Positions 4,377 through 9,362 of a stretch of DNA of 9,362 nucleotides are shown here, one piece after another (the stretch's first letter is position 1; each line of letters opens with the position of its first letter). Source of the DNA: Lentisphaerota bacterium. GTDB taxonomy: Bacteria; Verrucomicrobiota; Kiritimatiellia; RFP12; JAAYLN01. The notes under the pieces were generated by a model. It saw only the letters and a list, made by a program, of their open reading frames with translations. It did not search any database and had not been told where the DNA came from. Made by a program: the position numbers and the translations under genes. The stretch lies in the NCBI GenBank assembly GCA_012514915.1, contig JAAYZJ010000265.1, positions 1 to 9,362 on the forward strand, written 5' to 3'.

Positions 4377-7169
4377 ATGCATCACGCGGCGAGAATAGGC
4401 ACATTGCGCAGGCTGATCGGCGCGGCGCTGCTGGGCGCCGGACTGGCATGGTCCGACACCGGCGAGGCACGCGTGCGGACGCCTGGCGCACGCTGGATCG
4501 ACGCCGGCGACGGCTTCCGACGCCGCGGCACCTGGACCGCCCTCGGCCGGGTCGCCGACGAGTGGGTGGTGCCGGCCGTCGATGCCGACCGGCTGGTCGC
4601 CCGGCAGGCGGCCGAACCCCTGCCGGCCGGCCCCGCGCACGGGGCCCTGCGCCTGGTGCGCCGCCGTGACCCCTCCCCCACCCCGCGTTTGACGGTTCGT
4701 GAACTCCGCGACCGTCTGGCCGCTGTCCGCCAAGAGAACGGCGGGGCACGCGCCGATCCGGTCTTTGCCGACCGGCGCACCGGCCTGCGCCTGGTGCCGC
4801 GCGGCCAGATCGTCGTGCGCCTGGCGGCCGGCGCCACTCCCGGGGAGCTTCCCCCGGTCTTCGCGGCCGCCCGCCGCCTGCCCGGCACGGCCGACCAGTA
4901 TCTCCTCGCCTGCCCCGCCCTCACCGCCGAGGCGATGCTGGAGCAGGTTTCGGCGCTGAACGATCTGCCCCAGGTCGTGTGGGCCGAACCCGATTTTCTC
5001 AAGGAGTGGCGCCGTCATCGGATGCTGAACGATCCGCTGCTCGGCGACCAGTGGCACCTGCGGAACAACGGGTACTGGTTTCTGAGCGGCACCCCCTACT
5101 CCCCGGCCGGCGTGGATATCGATGCCCCGGTCGCCTGGGACCGGCAAACCGGCAGCGTCGATGTGGTCATCGCCGTGATCGACGACGGCGTGCAGGCCGC
5201 CCACCCCGATCTACAGCCCAACCTCTACGCCAACCCGTTCGAGATCGCGGGCAACGGCGTCGACGACGACGGCAACGGCTACCCCGACGATGTGTCGGGG
5301 TGGGACTTCATCAACGCGACGAACACCCCCGAGCCGAAGGTCGCGGACGACAGGCATGGCGTGGCCACGGCCGGCCTGGCTGCCGCGCGCGGCGACAACG
5401 GCATCGGGGGGAGCGGCGTGGCGCCGTTCTGCCGCATCCTGCCGGTCAAGATCTTCCAGGGCGACACCTTTGTTGGATCGAGCGCCCTGGCCAACGCCAT
5501 CCGCTACGCCGCCGGCCTGACCACCCCTGCTCCCTGGCGCGGCGCCGACGTGCTCAACATGAGCTTCGGGGGCGGGGCGCCGTCCTCCATCGAGGACAGC
5601 GCCTTCGCCGATGCCGCCCGTCTCGGCCGCCAGGGCAAGGGCTGCGTCCTGGTCGCCAGTGCCGGCAACAGCGCCTCGGACTACTATCCCTTCCAGCAAC
5701 AACTGGCGCCGGGCACCTACTATTTCGAATGGCGCTACCGCAAGGATCCCGCCGTCTCGTTCGGCGACGACACCTGCCGTCTCGGCCTCGTCCGGTTCCC
5801 CGACGGCACCGTCGAACGGTTCGACCAGCCGACCCCGCCGGCGGGCTGGAATTTCAAGCCCGAGGCCGACAAGCCGGGCTGGATGATCGAGGACAACCCG
5901 GCCAAATCGTTCGGTCTGGGGAGGTACCAGGCCCGGGCGCAGATCACCCAGAACAACAGCTACGCCCTTTGCCGCTCGAAACCCGTCACCTTCACCACAT
6001 CCAGCAGCATCATCTTCTACTACTGGATCTCCTCGGAGGCGTCCTACGACTTCATCGAGTTCCGGGCCGTCAAGACCGACGCCGCCCCCCCGCCGTTCGC
6101 GCCGGTCGACAGCGGGGTCTACCCCACCGACCCCTACGTCGCCTATCCGGCCAGCCATGCCGACGTCATCGCCGTCGGCGCCTCGACCGAGTTCGACTAC
6201 CGTTCCTATTTCAGCCAATACGGATCGGATCTCGACCTGGTCGCGCCGGGCGGCGGCGGGCTGGTGGGGATCGCGACGACGGACCGGACCGGAGCCGACG
6301 GATACGCCTCGGGCGACGAAACCACCCAGTTTTCCGGCACATCGGCCTCCGCGCCGATCGTTTCCGGCGCCGCCGCCCTGCTGTTGTCGCGGCATCCCGA
6401 CCTGACGGCGGCGGCGGTGCGCTCGCTGTTGCGCCGGACCGCCGACAAGGTCGGCGGCCTGGCGTACACGGGCGGCGAGGCGGACGCGGGCGGGCGCAGC
6501 GAGTTTCTAGGCTACGGACGGCTGAACGCCGGCCGGCTGCTGGGGCTGGCCCGCGTGACCGTGCATACCGGGGTCGGCGGGGTTTCCGCGACGGCCGACG
6601 CCGCGACGGACTTCTTCTGCGAACCGGTCCAGGCGCCGACGCTCGCCGCCCAGGCCGCCGACTACTTCACGTTCGGCACCTGGGAGGCCGAACCGCCGGC
6701 CCATGCCTCGATCTTCACCCCCGCGGCGGCCGGAACGGTCGCCGCGATCTACGACGACGTCGCCCTGACCGCCACGTTCGATCCCCTGCTGGCCGCGCTC
6801 GGCACGCCGCTCCACTGGCTCGCGGCGCATGGTTTGACCGCGCCCGACTTCGACACGGCCGAAGCGGACGACGCCGACGCCGACGGGCATGCCGCCTGGC
6901 AGGAGTGGCTGGCGGGGACGGATCCGGGCGATGATGCCTCGGTGCTGCGGATGACCGCCTTCCAGCGCCTGGCCGACGGCCGGTGCGTGGTGTCGTGGTC
7001 CTCGGTCTCCAACCGCGTGTACGACATTCTGTCCTCCGTCGCACCGGCCGGGACGGAGCCCGAGCAGGTGGCACAGGGGCTCGCGGCCACGGCGCCGCTC
7101 AACGTCCACACGACGGCCCCGCTGCCTGCGGCCACCCGTTTCATCCGCGTCCGCGCGACCCCGCCCTGA
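4377..7169 (+). CDS. Secreted S8 family serine protease (subtilase) with inserted beta-sandwich-like segment and C-terminal calcium-repeat region
   Basis: 930 residues. A signal peptide is visible (HHAARIGTLRR, then LIGAALLGAGLAW, with cleavage probably near Ala31). Residues about 130-210 look like the inhibitor-type propeptide of subtilases ('GQIVVRLAAGATP ... VVWAEPDF'). The catalytic domain spans about 220-725: Asp269 (AVIDDGV), His327 (DRHGVA), oxyanion Asn431 (VASAGN) and Ser656 (GTSASAP). 'NGVDDDGNGYPDD' (293-305) looks like a calcium-binding loop. About 150 extra residues sit between Asn431 and Ser656, containing 'YYWISSEASYDFIEF' (548-562). Residues about 826-850 (DDADADGHAAWQEWLAGTDP) resemble an acidic thrombospondin-3/dockerin-like calcium repeat, followed by a small beta-rich end domain ('CVVSWSSVSNRVYDIL'). 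I prefer the ATG at 4377 over 4278 because the signal peptide begins there and the earlier start precedes the likely promoter. Substrate unknown. Confidence 0.93.
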   Translation: MHHAARIGTLRRLIGAALLGAGLAWSDTGEARVRTPGARWIDAGDGFRRRGTWTALGRVADEWVVPAVDADRLVARQAAEPLPAGPAHGALRLVRRRDPSPTPRLTVRELRDRLAAVRQENGGARADPVFADRRTGLRLVPRGQIVVRLAAGATPGELPPVFAAARRLPGTADQYLLACPALTAEAMLEQVSALNDLPQVVWAEPDFLKEWRRHRMLNDPLLGDQWHLRNNGYWFLSGTPYSPAGVDIDAPVAWDRQTGSVDVVIAVIDDGVQAAHPDLQPNLYANPFEIAGNGVDDDGNGYPDDVSGWDFINATNTPEPKVADDRHGVATAGLAAARGDNGIGGSGVAPFCRILPVKIFQGDTFVGSSALANAIRYAAGLTTPAPWRGADVLNMSFGGGAPSSIEDSAFADAARLGRQGKGCVLVASAGNSASDYYPFQQQLAPGTYYFEWRYRKDPAVSFGDDTCRLGLVRFPDGTVERFDQPTPPAGWNFKPEADKPGWMIEDNPAKSFGLGRYQARAQITQNNSYALCRSKPVTFTTSSSIIFYYWISSEASYDFIEFRAVKTDAAPPPFAPVDSGVYPTDPYVAYPASHADVIAVGASTEFDYRSYFSQYGSDLDLVAPGGGGLVGIATTDRTGADGYASGDETTQFSGTSASAPIVSGAAALLLSRHPDLTAAAVRSLLRRTADKVGGLAYTGGEADAGGRSEFLGYGRLNAGRLLGLARVTVHTGVGGVSATADAATDFFCEPVQAPTLAAQAADYFTFGTWEAEPPAHASIFTPAAAGTVAAIYDDVALTATFDPLLAALGTPLHWLAAHGLTAPDFDTAEADDADADGHAAWQEWLAGTDPGDDASVLRMTAFQRLADGRCVVSWSSVSNRVYDILSSVAPAGTEPEQVAQGLAATAPLNVHTTAPLPAATRFIRVRATPP

Positions 7170-7201
7170 CCTTCCAGCCGCCGACACCCACACGAAACAC
7201 C

Positions 7202-7206
7202 GGGGG
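7202..7206 (+). promoter_or_regulatory. G-rich ribosome-binding site deciding the Ldh_2 start
   Basis: GGGGG is followed by ATGAAC and then ATG. It abuts the ATG at 7207 but lies six bases from the ATG at 7213, a normal spacing, so 7213 is the more likely start. The difference is only two residues. Confidence 0.5.
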
Positions 7207-7212
7207 ATGAAC

Positions 7213-8358
7213 ATGGAACCGAGACATCCACGCATCGACTGCGCCACGCTCGAGCACTTCATGCGGGCGGCGCTCATCGCGGCGGGCGTGCCGCGCGACG
7301 ATGCCGCCGTCGTCGCCGACGTCCTGATCGAATCGGACAAGCGCGGCATCGACTCGCACGGCATCGGCCGGCTCAAGCCGATCTACCTGGACCGCATCGA
7401 GGCCGGCATCCTCAACCCCGTCACCACGGTCGAGGTCGTCAAGGACCAGATGACGGCCGCCGTGCTCGACGGGCACAACGGCATGGGGCACGTGACGGGG
7501 GTCCGCGCCATGCAGCTGGCCATCGAGAAGGCCCGCACGTTCGGCATGGGGATGGTCGCCGTCCGCAACTCCACGCACTACGGCATCGCCGGCTACTACG
7601 TGACGATGGCGACCGCTGCGGGAATGATCGGGCTGACGGGCACCAACGCGCGGCCGTCGATCGCCCCGACCGGCGGGGTGGAAAACATGCTCGGCACCAA
7701 TCCCCTCACCTGGGGACTGCCGACCGACGAGCCCTTCCCCTTCGTCCTCGACTGCGCGACGAGCGTGACCCAGCGCGGCAAGATCGAGGTGTATGAACGC
7801 GCCGGCCTGCCGCTCCCTGTCGGCTGGGTGATCGGCGCCGACGGCCGCGCGCGCACCGACACGGCCCAGGTGCTCAAGGACCTGGGAACCGGCGGTGCGG
7901 CCTTGACGCCGCTGGGGGGCATCGGCGAGGAGACGGCCGGCTACAAGGGCTACGGCTATGCCGCCGTCGTCGAGATCCTGAGCGCCGCGCTGCAGGATGG
8001 CGCCTGGATGAAGGCGCTCGACGGACGCACCGCCGACGGGCAGCCCGCCCCGTATCCGCTGGGACATTTCTTCGTCGCGGTCAATCCCGCCTTCTTCATG
8101 GGGCTGGAGACGTTCCGGCGCATCGCGGGCGGCATCTGCCGCGAGCTGCGCGCCTCGCGCCGGATGCCGGGGTGGGAACGCATCTACACGGCGGGCGAGA
8201 AGGAATGGGAGGCCCGCCAGGACCGCCTGGCCAACGGGTGTCCCGTGCCGCCCGCCCTGCAGCGGGTGCTGCTGCAGATCCGCGACCGCTACGCGCTGCC
8301 GTTTGAATTCGCCTTCGGCGAGCCGCTGCCCGAGAACTCGGCGTCGCCGCCGGACTGA
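7213..8358 (+). CDS. Ldh_2-family NAD(P)H-dependent oxidoreductase (malate/L-lactate/sulfolactate dehydrogenase type)
   Basis: 381 residues from 7213 (383 from the alternative ATG at 7207). The protein belongs to the malate/L-lactate dehydrogenase family (PF02615), whose members reduce 2-oxo acids or imino acids: malate, sulfolactate, ureidoglycolate, 2,3-diketogulonate or piperideine-2-carboxylate. Visible motifs are 'DSHGIGRLKPIY' with the Ser48-His49-Arg53 active-site triplet, 'NSTHYGIAGYY' with His122, 'GTNPLTWGLP' (161-170) in the nucleotide-binding part, 'DCATSVTQRGKIE' (180-192), and 'GYKGYGYAAVVEILSAAL' near 243-260. It is not related to the L-LDH encoded at 2404-3381. It follows the protease by 43 bases on the same strand, so co-transcription is possible though no functional link is evident. 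Its 3' end overlaps the convergent acyltransferase gene by 70 bases. The exact substrate cannot be read from sequence. Confidence 0.92.
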   Translation: MEPRHPRIDCATLEHFMRAALIAAGVPRDDAAVVADVLIESDKRGIDSHGIGRLKPIYLDRIEAGILNPVTTVEVVKDQMTAAVLDGHNGMGHVTGVRAMQLAIEKARTFGMGMVAVRNSTHYGIAGYYVTMATAAGMIGLTGTNARPSIAPTGGVENMLGTNPLTWGLPTDEPFPFVLDCATSVTQRGKIEVYERAGLPLPVGWVIGADGRARTDTAQVLKDLGTGGAALTPLGGIGEETAGYKGYGYAAVVEILSAALQDGAWMKALDGRTADGQPAPYPLGHFFVAVNPAFFMGLETFRRIAGGICRELRASRRMPGWERIYTAGEKEWEARQDRLANGCPVPPALQRVLLQIRDRYALPFEFAFGEPLPENSASPPD

Positions 8359-9272
8359 CCGGCGCCGGCACCCACCTTCCAGCGGCGGTGCGCCCAGAGG
8401 TACTGGCCGGGATGCTGGCGGACGGCGGCTTCCAGCCGCGAGGCGAGATCCTGCGTGATGGCGCGGATGTCGGCCTCGCGGTCGTCCGTGAACGGGTAGT
8501 CGAGCGGTTCCGAGAGGACGAAGCGGTAGCGCAGCGTCCCGAGCCGCACCGGAGAACCGAAGACCATCGGCGCACGCGTCAGGCGGTGCAGCACCGCCGG
8601 CGTCGTGTAGGTGGCCGCGGGACGGCCGAAGAAGGAGACGACGATGCCGCCGGCGCTGGCATGCTGATCGGTCAGCAGGGCCAGCACGCGGCCGCGGCGC
8701 AGGACCCGCACCAGATCCATGGGGCGGGCCATGTGCTTGTCGATCGTCTCGAAATCGCCGCGCATCCGGCTGCGCTCCATCAACTGCTGGATGCGCGGGT
8801 TGTCCATCGCGCGGGCGATGCCGGTGAGCGGTTTGTAGCGGGCCAGGACCTGCGCGCCGAATTCCCAGTTGCCCAGATGCCCGCTGACGAGAATGACCCC
8901 CCTGCCCGGCTCCCCGATGATCTTGCGCGTTGCCGGGGGGATGTCGAGTTCGACCGCCTGTCCGCCGGCTTCCGAGGCGAGCAGACGCGGCGCGAAGAAC
9001 GACTCGGCAATCACGCAACCCAGATGCCGGAACGAGGCACGCGCCAGGCGGCGGGCTTCACGGGGCGTGGCCGCGACGCCGCTTTGCAGGAGGTTGTCGA
9101 TCGCGACCCGCCGCCGCTTGCCCAGAATCAGGAAACCCAGCGCGGCCAGTCCGCCGGCCAGCCGGCAGGCGGTCTCCGGCCCCGCAAGCTTCATCACGGC
9201 CAGGCCGAGCCGGGCCGCCTGGTACTCGCCAACCTGGCGCAGGGCCTTCCAATGGGCATGGCGATGGCGCAT
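8289..9272 (-). CDS. LpxL/HtrB-type lysophospholipid (lipid A) acyltransferase
   Basis: 327 residues. The family transfers a secondary acyl chain from acyl-ACP to a Kdo2-lipid A precursor at the cytoplasmic face of the inner membrane. Visible features: a short hydrophobic N-terminal anchor (about 35-50, 'LAGGLAALGFLILG'); the catalytic HX4E motif H132-LGNW-E137; 'GIARAMDNPRIQQLMERSR' (151-169); 'LLTDQHASAGG' (199-209) followed by 'FFGRPAATYTTPA'; and the terminal family block 'QYLWAHRRWK' (290-299). The last 23 or so residues are Gly/Ser/Asn-rich and coincide with the overlap with the oxidoreductase gene, so they are probably an unconserved tail. Only a weak GGA precedes the ATG, and the frame stays open upstream to the right window edge, so a slightly longer N-terminus cannot be excluded. 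Which acyl position it modifies is not determinable. It is evidence for lipopolysaccharide synthesis. Confidence 0.9.
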   Translation of the reverse strand: MRHRHAHWKALRQVGEYQAARLGLAVMKLAGPETACRLAGGLAALGFLILGKRRRVAIDNLLQSGVAATPREARRLARASFRHLGCVIAESFFAPRLLASEAGGQAVELDIPPATRKIIGEPGRGVILVSGHLGNWEFGAQVLARYKPLTGIARAMDNPRIQQLMERSRMRGDFETIDKHMARPMDLVRVLRRGRVLALLTDQHASAGGIVVSFFGRPAATYTTPAVLHRLTRAPMVFGSPVRLGTLRYRFVLSEPLDYPFTDDREADIRAITQDLASRLEAAVRQHPGQYLWAHRRWKVGAGAGQSGGDAEFSGSGSPKANSNGSA

Positions 9273-9362
9273 GGTGTTATCCGTCCGCGGTCCGGGCCTG
9301 TTGACTGATTCCCCACGCAGGCCTAGCTGGAAATCAGGAAAGCAGGACGGGGCGTGTTTCCC
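9273..9362. other. Sequence upstream of the acyltransferase gene up to the window edge
   Basis: Ninety bases with no gene I recognise. On the minus strand the acyltransferase frame is open throughout (no stop), but the encoded residues do not resemble an LpxL N-terminus. No convincing promoter or terminator is visible. Confidence 0.4.

Noticed and set aside
3916..4378. Two overlapping minus-strand frames across the HsdM remnant read as intact genes
   Set aside because: The HsdM similarity lies in the third frame, which is broken by a stop. These two frames encode low-complexity Arg/Ala/Pro-rich sequence.
5211..6395. Minus-strand 394-codon frame opposite the protease
   Set aside because: Antisense shadow; Gly/Val/Asp-rich with no recognisable motif or ribosome-binding site.
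4979..6934. Plus-strand 651-codon frame inside the protease gene
   Set aside because: Shadow frame of the subtilase. The product is strongly Arg/Pro/Gly-rich, while the protease frame carries the full catalytic motifs.
7141..9018. Long minus-strand reading frame (625 codons) crossing the oxidoreductase and part of the acyltransferase
   Set aside because: It is antisense to the Ldh_2 gene and out of frame with the acyltransferase. Its product is Arg/Gly/His-rich without domains, as expected from high-GC shadow frames.
1..9362. CRISPR array, tRNA or rRNA genes, insertion sequence ends, phage genes
   Set aside because: No regularly spaced direct repeats, cloverleaf-like sequence, transposase motifs or structural phage genes were visible on either strand.

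Overview
The window is high-GC bacterial DNA with bacterial gene packing. A lipid A (LpxL/HtrB-type) acyltransferase and a tripartite RND efflux adaptor plus outer-membrane channel show a Gram-negative envelope. An L-lactate dehydrogenase and a small 4Fe-4S ferredoxin suggest fermentative or anaerobic metabolism. The secreted subtilase has a C-terminal acidic 'DxDADG..WQEWLAGTDP' repeat and an inserted beta-sandwich-like segment with an 'SSEASYDFIEF' motif. Both styles are common in secreted proteins of the PVC group (Kiritimatiellota, Verrucomicrobiota, Lentisphaerota). The lineage is an inference from these motifs, not a proven assignment.

Layout. Bases 1-3782 form a minus-strand block, read from high to low coordinates: single-cluster ferredoxin (3594-3782), L-lactate dehydrogenase ldh (2404-3381), TolC/CusC-type outer-membrane lipoprotein (953-2407) and CusB-type periplasmic adaptor (start at 904, running off the left edge). 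The ldh stop and the channel-gene start share an ATGA, and the adaptor follows after 48 bases, so these three look like one transcription unit. The inner-membrane RND pump (CusA type) would be expected beyond the left edge. The ferredoxin lies 212 bases upstream of ldh, separated by hairpin-forming sequence.

Bases 3783-4376 are a 594-base gap. It holds a decayed C-terminal fragment of a type I restriction-modification methylase (HsdM-like), readable on the minus strand and broken by an in-frame stop. It also holds a small dyad and, at its right end, a 12-base tandem duplication leading into a promoter-like sequence placed so that the downstream mRNA could be leaderless.

Bases 4377-8358 carry two plus-strand genes: a 930-residue secreted S8 serine protease and, 43 bases later, an Ldh_2-family (malate/L-lactate/sulfolactate-type) NAD(P)H-dependent oxidoreductase. 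The latter converges with, and overlaps by 70 bases, a minus-strand LpxL/HtrB acyltransferase (8289-9272).

Taken together: a metal-efflux operon led by a fermentative dehydrogenase, a ferredoxin, a secreted protease, a second unrelated 2-hydroxyacid dehydrogenase, and an outer-membrane lipid gene. I see no CRISPR array, tRNA, rRNA, insertion sequence or phage gene. I found no clear candidate for a wholly new multi-gene system. The most interesting points are the ldh-efflux coupling, the nested domain in the protease, the HsdM remnant and the possible leaderless promoter.
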